From Halorubrum distributum JCM 10118 (GTDB taxonomy: Archaea > Halobacteriota > Halobacteria > Halobacteriales > Haloferacaceae): a DNA stretch of 64,000 nucleotides. Of this stretch, positions 51,234-60,026 are shown piece by piece. The notes under the pieces were generated by a model. The model ran no database searches. It worked only from the letters and a program-made list of their open reading frames with translations, and had not been told where the DNA came from. Position 1 is the first letter of the stretch; the number at the start of each line of letters is the position of its first letter. The stretch spans positions 155,936 through 219,935 of the forward strand of contig NZ_AOJN01000018.1 in NCBI RefSeq assembly GCF_000337335.1. Direction: 5' to 3'. Made by a program: the position numbers and the translations under genes.

Positions 51234-52280
51234 ATGACGAGCGTCAAGGAGTTCCGGGTCGACGAGCCGGCGACCGCCGAGGGGCTCGGTCGGGGGCGGT
51301 TCGTCTTCACGGACGCCTACTCGGTGTTCGACTGGGGGCAGATGCCCGACGCGATCCCGAACAAGGGCGCGAGCCTCTGCGCGATGGGCGCGTTCAACTT
51401 CGAACTGCTGGAGCGCGAGGGGGTTCCGACCCACTACCGAGGGGTCGAGGACACCGACTCCGGGGATGTCGTCCCGCTCGACGAGGCGACCGCTCCGCCG
51501 ACCGAGATGGCGATCGACCTGACGCAGGTACCCGACCTCCCGTACGAGGGCCCGCACGCCGGCTACGACTACGAGTCCTTCCACGCCGCGGGCGGCGAGA
51601 ACTACCTCGTCCCGCTCGAAGTGGTCTTCCGCAACCGGGTCCCGGTCGGCTCCAGCCTGCGGACGCGCGCGGCTCCCGCCGACTTCGGGCTCGACGACCT
51701 CGCCGGCGCCGACGGCGAGTGGCCGGACGAGCCGATCGACCTCCCCGAGCCGGTCGTAGAGTTCTCGACGAAGTACGAGCAGCAGGACCGCTACCTCGCC
51801 CGTGCCGAGGCCGACGAGGTCGCGGGCGTCGCCGACGTCGACGCCCTCGAATCGCTCGCGCGCGACGTGAACCGCGTCGTCACCGACCGCGCCGAGGCGG
51901 CCGGCTTCGTCCACGAGGACGGGAAGATCGAGTGCCTCTACCGCGACGGCGAGCTCCGCGTCGCCGACGTGGTCGGCACGTTCGACGAGAACCGGTTCTC
52001 CTACGGCGGTCGGGGTATCTCGAAGGAGGTCGTCCGCCAGTGGTACAAGGCGAACGACCCCGACTGGGTCGCGGCCGTGAAGGCGGCGAAGGAGTCGGTC
52101 GCGGGCCGCGACATCGACGACTGGCGCGAGCTCTGCGACGAGTCGCCCGATCCCCTTCCAGCGGACGTCGTCGAGGCCGTCTCGGACCTGTACGCCGCTG
52201 GGACGAACGCCTACACCGACCGCGAGTGGTTCGACGTTCCCGACGTCGAGGCGGCGCTGGACTCGGTCGACGCGCTGTAG
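51234..52280 (+). CDS. purC: Phosphoribosylaminoimidazole-succinocarboxamide synthase
   Basis: A 348-residue SAICAR synthetase of purine biosynthesis (step 7), ATP-dependent ligation of aspartate to CAIR. Motifs: [25 protein letters not shown] near residue 27 (ATP/substrate lysine), [17 protein letters not shown], and [17 protein letters not shown] for the aspartate site. This is the longer archaeal form. The ATG at 51234 was chosen; the 9-codon upstream extension from 51207 is not family-like. Confidence 0.94.
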   Translation: MTSVKEFRVDEPATAEGLGRGRFVFTDAYSVFDWGQMPDAIPNKGASLCAMGAFNFELLEREGVPTHYRGVEDTDSGDVVPLDEATAPPTEMAIDLTQVPDLPYEGPHAGYDYESFHAAGGENYLVPLEVVFRNRVPVGSSLRTRAAPADFGLDDLAGADGEWPDEPIDLPEPVVEFSTKYEQQDRYLARAEADEVAGVADVDALESLARDVNRVVTDRAEAAGFVHEDGKIECLYRDGELRVADVVGTFDENRFSYGGRGISKEVVRQWYKANDPDWVAAVKAAKESVAGRDIDDWRELCDESPDPLPADVVEAVSDLYAAGTNAYTDREWFDVPDVEAALDSVDAL

Positions 52281-52377
52281 GACGGCGCCGGCGAATCTCC
52301 GGCGAGCGGCCGTCAAATCTTCACGATCGACGAAACGCGAGGGAACCTCTTTACCGCCGACGCGCGTGATTCCGCCC

Positions 52378-53082
52378 ATGGCCACCGACGCCGACTTCGG
52401 GGAACGGCTCGAGACCCGGACGGTCGCGTACCTCGACCGAATCGACGACTGCGTCGCGCTCCTCCCGCGAGCGCTCGACCAGTTCGCGACCGAGGGCGGG
52501 TTCGACGAGACGGTCGACGAGATCGCCGCGGTCGAAAGCGAGTGCGACGACCTCGTCCGGGAGCTCACGGCGCTGATCACCGACGCCGGGCCGGACGACA
52601 TCGGGCTGTTGAACACGCGGATCAACTTCAACGAGTCCGCGCTGCTGGACTTCTACAACGAGCTCGACGTGGTCGCGAACCACACCGAGCGGATCGTCCA
52701 AGAGGTGGCGATGATGCGTCCCGCGGCCGACGTCGACCCGTTCGACGACATGCGCGAGATGGCCGACCGGATCGCCGAGATGACCGACGTCCTCGCGGAC
52801 GTCGTCGAGGGGTTCGTCCGAGGCCTCGCGCGCGCCGACGCCACGGAGACGCTCGCCGAGGGGATCGAGTCGATCCGCGCGCTCGAAAGCGAGTGCGACG
52901 ACCTCCGCAACGACGCCATCGAGACGGCGTTCGCCGACGGCTCGATCGACCAGCCGCTCGTCTACCGCGAGCTCGCGATCCTGTTGGACGAGCTCGCGAA
53001 CACGATCGAGGACCTCACCGACCGGATCGTCGTGATCGCGAGCAAGGAACCGGGGATCGTCACCGACGCGGACGGCGAGTAG
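52378..53082 (+). CDS. DUF47/PhoU-like protein
   Basis: A 234-residue all-helical protein of the DUF47 (PhoU-like) family. It has a repeated pattern around ESECDDLVRELTALIT and ESECDDLRNDAIETAFADG, each acidic pair likely binding metal, and ends in IEDLTDRIVVIAS. DUF47 proteins usually accompany PiT phosphate transporters; none is adjacent, so the partner is elsewhere. Possibly regulates phosphate import. Confidence 0.88.
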   Translation: MATDADFGERLETRTVAYLDRIDDCVALLPRALDQFATEGGFDETVDEIAAVESECDDLVRELTALITDAGPDDIGLLNTRINFNESALLDFYNELDVVANHTERIVQEVAMMRPAADVDPFDDMREMADRIAEMTDVLADVVEGFVRGLARADATETLAEGIESIRALESECDDLRNDAIETAFADGSIDQPLVYRELAILLDELANTIEDLTDRIVVIASKEPGIVTDADGE

Positions 53083-53172
53083 CGCGCGCCGCGCACCCCT
53101 CCCGCAGACGCGCCCCGAGGCGCGGCGGGCTCCCCGCCACGTGCCGATCGCGGCGTGTCGGCCACGCCGCCG

Positions 53173-53730
53173 CTACTCACCGGGCCGCCACCGACCGCCG
53201 ATCTCCTCGCGGGGGTAGTCCTGATACGTGCCGTCGAGATACGTGGTGACGCGGCCGTCCTCCTCGCTGAGCGTGACCGCCCACAGGACGTTCTGTCGGA
53301 GCGACGTCTCCAGGGCGCTCATGTGTTTGGTCCCCATCCAGTCGGGGTATTCGAGCTCCGCGACCCCCGGCACTTCCGCGTGGTGAGGGCTCCGGACACG
53401 GACCATCTGCTGCTGGATCGTCCCGTCTCCCGTCACGATGATCGCGCCGTCACGGCTGAACCCGACGTCCTCGGCGACCCGTCGGAACGCCTCGGGCGAG
53501 TCGAGCACGATCTTACACCGGTCGGTCGGCCAGACGTTCTCTCCCAGCGGGTCGGTGTACGCCTCGAAGTCGGTCTCGGCGACGACGAGGAAGTACAGGC
53601 TCGGACCGCTCACGTACTGGTCGTCCCACTTGTCGAACTCCATGCTCAACGTCTCGGCCACGTATCGGATCCGGTCCATGAGATCCTGGCTGGTGGCGTA
53701 CTTCTTCAACACCCGATCGAGTTCTTCCAT
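53173..53730 (-). CDS. dacZ: Diadenylate cyclase
   Basis: A 185-residue DisA_N-type enzyme making cyclic di-AMP from two ATP, as in haloarchaeal DacZ. The catalytic motifs are visible: DGA in FSRDGAIIVTGDGTI, and the RHR-type motif as MGTKHMSALETSLRQ. The first 60 residues are helical. c-di-AMP in archaea is linked to osmotic and potassium homeostasis. Monocistronic, 70 bp downstream of the Dna2-like gene in the direction of transcription. Confidence 0.85.
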   Translation of the reverse strand: MEELDRVLKKYATSQDLMDRIRYVAETLSMEFDKWDDQYVSGPSLYFLVVAETDFEAYTDPLGENVWPTDRCKIVLDSPEAFRRVAEDVGFSRDGAIIVTGDGTIQQQMVRVRSPHHAEVPGVAELEYPDWMGTKHMSALETSLRQNVLWAVTLSEEDGRVTTYLDGTYQDYPREEIGGRWRPGE

Positions 53731-53799
53731 TCGGCTCTACCGTCTGTAGCGGCGGGAGCGTGTTAAACGCTCTCCAGGCCGAATTCCTCCCGTGTCCGC

Positions 53800-56496
53800 C
53801 TACCGTCGCGCCCAGTCGAGCATCCGCGCGTAGAAGGGGTCGGAGCCGAGCGCGTCGGCGTCGCCCACGATCGTCAGCTGCTTTTTCGCCCGGGTGAGCG
53901 CGACGTTCACGCGGCGGTGGTCCTCGAAGATGGGGCCGTCGAGGTCGCCGGTCGCCACGAACGAGACGAGTATCACCTCCTTCGAGGAGCCCTGGAAGCG
54001 GTCGACGGTGTCAACTGTCACGTCGGTTCGACGGCCGATCTCCGCGACCTGCGCGCGGAAGGGCGCGATCACGCCGACGTCGTCCGGGTCGACGCCGGCG
54101 GCGACGTAGGCGTCGACGACCGCGGTGACGCGCTCGGCCTCGCGGACGTTCCGGTTCCCGTCGCGCTCGCCGTCGGGGTCGACGAACCCCACGCCGCCGG
54201 TCAGCTCCGGGGCGAGCGCGTCGGGATCGACCCCGAGGTCCGCGAGCGTCTGCCCCGCGACCTCGGGCGTGGCGGGCCGGAGCGCGCCGTCGTAGAACTC
54301 CGCGGAGGCGAACGCCTGGATGCGCTGGCTCATCCGGTACTGGCGGTCGAGCATGACGCTCGCGTCGGGGTATCGCTCGATGAGCCGCTGGAAGAGGGAG
54401 GTCTGAAGGTCGTTCTCGGCCCGGACGACCGGCGGCAGCTGCTCGTGGTCGCCGACGAGGACGAACCGGTCCGCGCGGTTGATCGCGGCGTGGGTGCCCG
54501 GCTCCGTGAGCTGGGAGGCCTCGTCGACCAGCGCAACGTCGAACTCGCACTCCCGCATGACGCGGGAGCCGCAGGCCGCGGTGGTGGCGGCGACGACCGG
54601 CGCGTCCCGCAGCTCGGCCGCCTTCGCGTTCGGCTCGCCGCGCTGGACGAGCCGCACGTCCTGCATGTCGCCGCGGACCCCTGTCTCGGTCCCGACCCGC
54701 AGCACGTCGTCGAACCCCTGGTCGCGCAGCGCTTCGAGCGCGTTGTCGACCGCGCGGTTCGTGAACGCCGACAGCAGCACCCGGTTCCCCTCCGCGACCA
54801 AGGCGCGGATCGTCCGGGCGATGGTGTACGTCTTCCCGGTTCCCGGCGGCCCGTGGATCAGCGCGAGGTCCTCGGCGTCGACCGCGAGCTCGACCGCCTC
54901 GTTCTGGGACGCGTTGTTGTCGATGTACGCGCCGGGGGCGTCTGCGGGGCGGTCAGCGGCGTCCCGGAACTCGGGCTCTCGGCGGCCGAACAGCACGTCC
55001 TTTCGGTCGGGCTCGCCTTTTAAGACGGCGTCGTGGAGCGCGGTGAGCGAGCGATCGACGGAGATCTCCGAGGGGTAGACGTCGAGCCGGCGCAGCTCGA
55101 CCGGCTCGTCCGTCTCGACGACGACCTCGTCTTTCCCGAGTTCGGTGATCCGGCCGAGTTCGGCGTGGCCGGAGACCGGATCGCCGTCGCTCGCGAGCGC
55201 CACGTCGCCCTCGCGGAGCTTCGAGACGGCGTCCCCCGGCTTCCGGGCGCGGAGCTCCCACCGGGCGTCGTCGATCTCGGTCTGGGCGACGGGTTCGAGG
55301 TCGATCAGCGCGCGGTCGTCCGCGGCGCGCTCCGCGGGCGTCTGCTCCCACAGCTTCCGGTACTCGGCGTGGGTCTCGCGGCGCTCCTCCTCCAGGGCCG
55401 TATAAAAGCGGTCGAAGTAGTCGCGCTCCGCGTCGGGCACCGGCGTCCCGACCTGCCCCGCCTTCGACTCCTGGTCGAGCCGCCCGGAGACGACCATACA
55501 CGTGTCCTGTTCGAAGCAGTAGCTACAGGTCGCGTCCGCCTCGTACCCCGTCGGGACCGTGGGGCGCTCGCCGGGGTCGTTGAGCGCGCGCCACTCCATC
55601 GCGGCGAGGGCGTTGCGCTCGCGCACGACGAACTCCAGGAAGCCGCGCCCGACGGTGAACTCCTTGGCCGGCGCGAGGTCGCCCGACTCCTCGTTGCGGT
55701 CGAGGGCGGTGTTCTTCGTGTACAGCAGCGTCCCGATGTCCGGGTCGACGCCGCGCTCGTCGAGCATCAGCGCGTAGCAGGCCGCCTGAACCTTGTCGTG
55801 GAAGCGCGGCTCCCGCTTGGTGTTCTTCCCCGTCTTCAGCTCGACCGGGGTGCCACGTCGGAGCGCGTCGGCGCGCCCTTTTAAACCGAACGTGGGCGAG
55901 ATGAGGGTGAACTCCGAGCGCCACGTGTCCTCGTCGGCGAGCGTCCCCTGCGCGAGCCACCCCTCGACCGCCGCGGCGTTGCGGCGCACCTCGTCTTCGA
56001 CTTCGTCGGTCTCGTAGCCGAGCAGCCCGAGTTCGAGGCCGGCCTCCGCGACGCGGTCCGCCACGGACGCCTCCAGCTCCATCCCGCGGAGCAGGTCGCC
56101 GAACACCTCGTGGACGATGGTCCCCTTGACGACCGGATAGTTGAGCGGGATCCCCGAGAGTTTATTTAAATAGTACATCCGCGGGCACTGGACCCACGAG
56201 CGGATCCCCGTCACGTCGACGAGGAAGTCGGGCTCGAGGACGACCCACGACTCGTCGGTCGTCGCGTACCCCGTCTCCCCGCGGTACTCGTCCTCCTCGG
56301 GGTCGGTGACGAGCAGTTCCATCCCGGGCTCCGCGTGCTCCGCCGTCTCCGTCCACTTCCCCCACAGCGTCACGTCGACCGGGTCGCCCGCGCCGCGGTC
56401 GGGCCGGACCCGCACCTCGCGGAGGTCGCGCTCGCCGTACGACGTCGACACCGTCCGCGCCTCCCCGACGGAGACGATCGGCCCGCGAACGTTCAC
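53800..56496 (-). CDS. Dna2-like OB-Cas4 nuclease-helicase
   Basis: An 898-residue fusion. Residues 1-90 form an OB-like nucleic-acid-binding domain (NVRGPIVSVGEARTVSTSYGERDL). Residues 95-420 form a Cas4/RecB-type nuclease: Cys in WVQCPRMYYL, nuclease motif DALRRGTPVELKTGKN, and C-x2-C-x5-C in CSYCFEQDTC for a 4Fe-4S cluster. The C-terminal half is an SF1 helicase: HGPPGTGKTYT (Walker A), VALVDEASQL (Walker B), GDHEQLPP, RQYRMSQ and VNVALTRAKKQLT. This is the Dna2 plan for flap and end processing. Start is GTG at 56496; the frame upstream (to 57234) is shadow of the opposite-strand gene. Confidence 0.92.
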   Translation of the reverse strand: MNVRGPIVSVGEARTVSTSYGERDLREVRVRPDRGAGDPVDVTLWGKWTETAEHAEPGMELLVTDPEEDEYRGETGYATTDESWVVLEPDFLVDVTGIRSWVQCPRMYYLNKLSGIPLNYPVVKGTIVHEVFGDLLRGMELEASVADRVAEAGLELGLLGYETDEVEDEVRRNAAAVEGWLAQGTLADEDTWRSEFTLISPTFGLKGRADALRRGTPVELKTGKNTKREPRFHDKVQAACYALMLDERGVDPDIGTLLYTKNTALDRNEESGDLAPAKEFTVGRGFLEFVVRERNALAAMEWRALNDPGERPTVPTGYEADATCSYCFEQDTCMVVSGRLDQESKAGQVGTPVPDAERDYFDRFYTALEEERRETHAEYRKLWEQTPAERAADDRALIDLEPVAQTEIDDARWELRARKPGDAVSKLREGDVALASDGDPVSGHAELGRITELGKDEVVVETDEPVELRRLDVYPSEISVDRSLTALHDAVLKGEPDRKDVLFGRREPEFRDAADRPADAPGAYIDNNASQNEAVELAVDAEDLALIHGPPGTGKTYTIARTIRALVAEGNRVLLSAFTNRAVDNALEALRDQGFDDVLRVGTETGVRGDMQDVRLVQRGEPNAKAAELRDAPVVAATTAACGSRVMRECEFDVALVDEASQLTEPGTHAAINRADRFVLVGDHEQLPPVVRAENDLQTSLFQRLIERYPDASVMLDRQYRMSQRIQAFASAEFYDGALRPATPEVAGQTLADLGVDPDALAPELTGGVGFVDPDGERDGNRNVREAERVTAVVDAYVAAGVDPDDVGVIAPFRAQVAEIGRRTDVTVDTVDRFQGSSKEVILVSFVATGDLDGPIFEDHRRVNVALTRAKKQLTIVGDADALGSDPFYARMLDWARR

Positions 56497-56631
56497 GTCC
56501 CCGCTCGGCGGCGGCACCGAAAAACGCTGTCGGTGGGGGCGGTCGGCCGTCGCCCCCGGGCGCGACTCCGTCCCCTCGTACGCCCGCCACCGACACGCTC
56601 TTGCGCTCGCGCGACCGAGGAATCGACCGAC

Positions 56632-57183
56632 ATGCGCGTACGAGACTGGGACGACATCCTCGCGGACGTCGCGAGCGACTCGACCGACCCCGACGGCTGG
56701 CGCGCGGTCGCCGGCTCCCGCCGCGGCGGCCTCGGCGAGGACCTCTACTTCGGCCACCCGAGCGTCGGCCTCTACCACCTGAAGACGTACGCGAAGAACC
56801 CCCGCGACCTCCGCGGCGTCGGGGCGCGGGTCGCCCGGAAGGTCGACAACGAGCTCGACCCGCTCCTCCCGGACGCGGAAAGCGACGGGCGGTTCGCGGT
56901 CCAGTCGGCGCCCGAAGACGAGGACCACGCCGAGGAGATGGCCACGCGGCTCACGGAGACGCTGAAGGTCCACGCCGAGGCGCCCACCGACCCCGACCAC
57001 CTCTTCGAGGACGTGATGGAGGCCGTCGAGTCGCCCGCGTTCGGCCCGATGGAGTACGAGTTCGACGGCCGACCCGACGAGCTCGACGAGCTCTCGGACA
57101 CCTTCGAGGAGGCCGAGGAGCTGCTCACGGGCGAGCTCGACGACCTGATCGAAGACGACGACGTCGACCGCGGGTTCCACTAG
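56632..57183 (+). CDS. DUF5828-like conserved haloarchaeal protein
   Basis: A 183-residue strongly acidic protein. It begins MRVRDWDDILADVASDSTDP and has YFGHPSVGLYHLKTYAKNP, then many Asp/Glu-rich helices (HAEEMATRLTETLKVHAE, DELSDTFEEAEELLTG). It resembles a haloarchaeal family (DUF5828, from memory) of unknown function. Divergent from the Dna2-like gene, 135 bp apart. Confidence 0.78.
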   Translation: MRVRDWDDILADVASDSTDPDGWRAVAGSRRGGLGEDLYFGHPSVGLYHLKTYAKNPRDLRGVGARVARKVDNELDPLLPDAESDGRFAVQSAPEDEDHAEEMATRLTETLKVHAEAPTDPDHLFEDVMEAVESPAFGPMEYEFDGRPDELDELSDTFEEAEELLTGELDDLIEDDDVDRGFH

Positions 57184-57273
57184 GACGCGCTGGTCTCGTC
57201 GCGGTCGACCGTTCGCCGGGACGAGAGCGAGCACCGCCGCATCGGTTTTGTCGCTGCGCCGTCAACACCGGGT

Positions 57274-57441
57274 ATGGGACTCAAAGAAGACACGGCGAAC
57301 GGCGTCATCTCGCTCGGCATCGGCGTCGCAGTCACCTGGCTCACCGCCGGCGACGGCGACCACGACACGACGGACCTCCTCGTCGCGGTCGCGATCAGCT
57401 CGTTCCTCTCGGGATTCTTCACGAGCTACTTCGCGAAGTAG
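57274..57441 (+). CDS. Small membrane protein
   Basis: A 55-residue protein, MGLKEDTANGVISLGIGVAV then TWLTAGDGDHDTTDLLVAV and ISSFLSGFFTSYFAK, with two hydrophobic stretches. The frame fills the gap between two other genes with high third-position GC, and a glycine-rich first helix. No recognised family. Probably easily missed because of its size. Confidence 0.62.
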   Translation: MGLKEDTANGVISLGIGVAVTWLTAGDGDHDTTDLLVAVAISSFLSGFFTSYFAK

Positions 57442-57492
57442 CGCGCGGAGCGGCGACGCGCGAGCCGCCGCCGGCGACCCGCCCGGTCGGCG

Positions 57493-57891
57493 TCAGATCG
57501 CCGTCACCCACGCCCGGTACTCCGCGTCGAGCCCGTACACCTCGCGGAAGGCGCGCTCGACGAACCCGGCGACGCGGTTCGCGTCCGAGCGGGCGGTGAC
57601 GACGGCGTTCGTCCCCTCGGCCTCCTCCGGGCTGACGAGCTCGTCGATCCGGAACTCGGGGAACTCCGAGAGCAGGCCCTTCAGGCGGTCCAGCTCCTCG
57701 TCGGTACAGTCCATGATGAGCTCGGTGCCCGCCAGCTGGATCCACGGCGGCACCTCGCCGCCCTCGGTGTCGTCGCTGTCGGGGTCGACGTCGACGGTCA
57801 TCACGTCGCCGGAGCGCGCGCGGTGCGCGGCCGCCGCGTCGGCGAACAGCTTCAGCCGCTCGTCTTCGGTCGCGGCGTCGAATCTGGTCAT
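57493..57891 (-). CDS. Conserved haloarchaeal protein
   Basis: A 132-residue protein, MTRFDAATEDERLKLFADAA then HRARSGDVMTVDVDPDSDDTEGG and WIQLAGTELIMDCTDEELDRLKGLLSEFPEF. A mixed alpha/beta domain is suggested, with no known motif. The stretch PEEAEGTNAVVTARSDANRVAGFVERAF is an amphipathic C-terminal region. Function not recognised. Co-oriented with, but separated by about 80 bp from, the coiled-coil gene upstream. Confidence 0.72.
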   Translation of the reverse strand: MTRFDAATEDERLKLFADAAAAHRARSGDVMTVDVDPDSDDTEGGEVPPWIQLAGTELIMDCTDEELDRLKGLLSEFPEFRIDELVSPEEAEGTNAVVTARSDANRVAGFVERAFREVYGLDAEYRAWVTAI

Positions 57892-57973
57892 ACCACCGCT
57901 CGGCCGCGACGCGGCTTAAAAATCCGCACTCCGCGGCGGCGGGCGTCCCGTCACCGAGCGCGCCGGGTCGGAC

Positions 57974-59131
57974 CTACTCCCGCTCCGTCTCCGTCAGGAC
58001 GTCGTCGACGAGCGAGCGCGTCCGCTCGGCCTCGGCGACGCGCTCGTCGGCCTCGCCGCGCTCGATCAGGGCGAGGTCGTCGCCGTCGAGCGCGTCGCGC
58101 ACCTCGGCCGCGCGGCGGAGCCGCTCGTATCCGTCGCCGCGCGCGAGCTCCCGGACCGAGCGCAGGGTCGCGACGACGTCGTCGTCGGCGATCCGGCCGA
58201 CGAGCGGGACCAGCTCGTCGATCTCGTAGGCGAGCTCGTCGCCCGGCTTCGGCGGCCAGTCGAGCGTCAGCGGCTCCCCGTCGAGCCGCTCGAGGTACGT
58301 CCGGTGGACCGCGACCGCGGTGCGGAGCGCCCCCGGGTCGTCGACGTAGTGCTCCAGCTTGGAGTTCGTGTAGTCGGCGTACTCCAGCAGCGTCGCGGGC
58401 GGCTCCTCGCCCGCCGCGTGCGTCTCGACGTACTCCGCGAGGTCCGTCGGCGGCACGTCCACGTCGACGAACGGCGTCGCGTCCGCGCGGTCGAGGAAGT
58501 CGAACACCTCGCGGGCGGACGCCGACTTGAAGAACTCCCGGAACGCCTCTCGGATCCCCTCGTCGTACGCCTCTATCGGCTCGCGGAGGCGGGCGAGGTC
58601 GGCGTCGAGGTCGGCGTCGGCCATGTCGGCGACCTCCCGGAGCTCCTCCAGCCGCGACTCCAGCCGCTTGCGGGCCTCCTTGGCCGCCTTCCGGGCCGCC
58701 CGGTAGTCGTCGACCGCGTCGTCGTACGCCTCCAGGAGGTCGACGAACTCCCCGGCCGGCTCCAGCGCCTCGCGCGCGGCCGCGAAGTCCGACTCCGAGA
58801 GCCGGCGCTTGTCGACCGCCTCGTCGGCCGCCTCGAAGGCGTCGCCTGCGGGCGTGTCGTCGTCCACGTCGACCGCGTCGCCGAACTCGCCGCGGAAGCG
58901 GACGTACGACTCGAAGTCGCCCGAGCCGACCGCGTCCTCCTCGAACCGGTCGAGGACCCGCTGCGCGCGGCGGTAGGCGTCCGCGGCGGCCTCGACGCGC
59001 TCGCGTCCGTGGTCGTCGATCCGCGATTCGATCCGGCGGAGTTCGTCGTAGCGCTCGCGGAGCCGCGCGGCCGCCTCGCCGGCCTCGGTGACGGGGCCAG
59101 CCCCGTCGCTCTCCGTGACGGCCTCGGTCAT
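57974..59131 (-). CDS. Acidic coiled-coil protein (DUF7118-like)
   Basis: A 385-residue, almost wholly helical and acidic protein. Long heptad-like Ala/Glu/Arg stretches are visible: AARLRERYDELRRIESRIDD and ARKAAKEARKRLESRLEELREVADMADADL (in parts). A central segment FREFFKSASAREVFDFLDR follows. It lies 3 bp after the hisI stop, so it is translated from the same transcript. Possibly a structural or chromatin-linked protein; function not recognised. Confidence 0.72.
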   Translation of the reverse strand: MTEAVTESDGAGPVTEAGEAAARLRERYDELRRIESRIDDHGRERVEAAADAYRRAQRVLDRFEEDAVGSGDFESYVRFRGEFGDAVDVDDDTPAGDAFEAADEAVDKRRLSESDFAAAREALEPAGEFVDLLEAYDDAVDDYRAARKAAKEARKRLESRLEELREVADMADADLDADLARLREPIEAYDEGIREAFREFFKSASAREVFDFLDRADATPFVDVDVPPTDLAEYVETHAAGEEPPATLLEYADYTNSKLEHYVDDPGALRTAVAVHRTYLERLDGEPLTLDWPPKPGDELAYEIDELVPLVGRIADDDVVATLRSVRELARGDGYERLRRAAEVRDALDGDDLALIERGEADERVAEAERTRSLVDDVLTETERE

Positions 59132-59134
59132 CGG

Positions 59135-59518
59135 TCAGTACACCTCGTCGGGGTCGAAGACGCGCTCACCCACGTGCTCGCCGTCGATCGTCCGGTGGAA
59201 ACACGACCGGTGGCCGGTGTGACAGGCCCCCCCTTCCTGGTCGACGAGGTACAGGAGGGTGTCGGCGTCGCAGTCGACCCGGACCTCGCGGACCGTCTGG
59301 GTGTGCCCCGAGGTGTCACCCTTGTGCCACAGCTCCTCGCGGGACCGGGAGTAGTAGTGGGCCTCGCCGGTCTCGCGGGTGCGAGAGAGCGCCTCGGGCG
59401 AGACGTACGCGAGCATCAACACCTCGCCGGAGTCGGCGTCCTGGGCGACCGCCGGCACCAGCCCGTCCTCGCCGAAGTCGACGTCGATCGGCTCGGTCTC
59501 CGCGTCGGCGTCACTCAT
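59135..59518 (-). CDS. hisI: Phosphoribosyl-AMP cyclohydrolase
   Basis: A 127-residue zinc enzyme of histidine biosynthesis (step 3), opening the adenine ring of PR-AMP. Motifs: [30 protein letters not shown], then [22 protein letters not shown] with the metal/catalytic residues and [14 protein letters not shown] with zinc ligands. Only the cyclohydrolase is present (no HisE fusion), as usual in archaea. Downstream of the GNAT gene, followed at once by the coiled-coil gene. Confidence 0.95.
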   Translation of the reverse strand: MSDADAETEPIDVDFGEDGLVPAVAQDADSGEVLMLAYVSPEALSRTRETGEAHYYSRSREELWHKGDTSGHTQTVREVRVDCDADTLLYLVDQEGGACHTGHRSCFHRTIDGEHVGERVFDPDEVY

Positions 59519-59588
59519 GGCTGTCCGGAGGCGTGGCGTTCGAATAGTCCTTGTGTCTGCGGCGGCCCGCGGAGACGAGGGGGAACCG

Positions 59589-60026
59589 CTACGCCTCCGG
59601 ATCGAGCCGCAAGGCGAGCCCGTCGCCGTCGGCGTACGCGTCCGGCCGCCGCTCGACGACCTCGAAGCCGAGCGACTCGTACAGCGCCAGCGCCGCGTCG
59701 TTGTCCGGGTGCGCCTGGAGCGTCACCGGCCCGTCGGCGTCGGCGATGACCGCGCGGAGGAGCCCGCGTGCGCGACCCTCTCGGCGGAAGCCGGGCGCGA
59801 CGACCAGTTCGGCGAGGTGAACGCCCGGTCGGTTCGGCGCGTCCACCGGAAGCAGGTAGCCGACGACGCGGGCGTCGGCGACGCTCACCCGGACGGCGCC
59901 CACCGCGAGCCCGTACTCCAGCAGGTCCGGGCTCGGCTGCCGGAGGTGCGACTGGAGCTCCCGGATCCGGTCGGCGTCGGCGGTCCGACCCGGACGGACT
60001 CGGGGGTCGGGATCTTCGCCCGCCAT
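59589..60026 (-). CDS. GNAT-family N-acetyltransferase
   Basis: A 145-residue GNAT acetyltransferase. The acetyl-CoA-binding motif A is [21 protein letters not shown], preceded by [17 protein letters not shown] and followed by [23 protein letters not shown]. The ATG at 60026 directly abuts the stop codon of the DUF92 gene upstream, so the two are co-transcribed. Substrate unknown. Confidence 0.9.
   Translation of the reverse strand: MAGEDPDPRVRPGRTADADRIRELQSHLRQPSPDLLEYGLAVGAVRVSVADARVVGYLLPVDAPNRPGVHLAELVVAPGFRREGRARGLLRAVIADADGPVTLQAHPDNDAALALYESLGFEVVERRPDAYADGDGLALRLDPEA

Noticed and set aside
53800-56496. Cas4 domain as a sign of a CRISPR locus
   Set aside because: The Cas4-like nuclease is fused to an SF1 helicase with no cas1/cas2 or array nearby, which fits a Dna2-type repair enzyme.
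56497-57234. Upstream part of the long minus-strand frame of the Dna2-like gene
   Set aside because: It overlaps the well-formed gene at 56632-57183 on the other strand, and its residues show no nuclease or helicase motif; the GTG at 56496 fits the OB-domain start.
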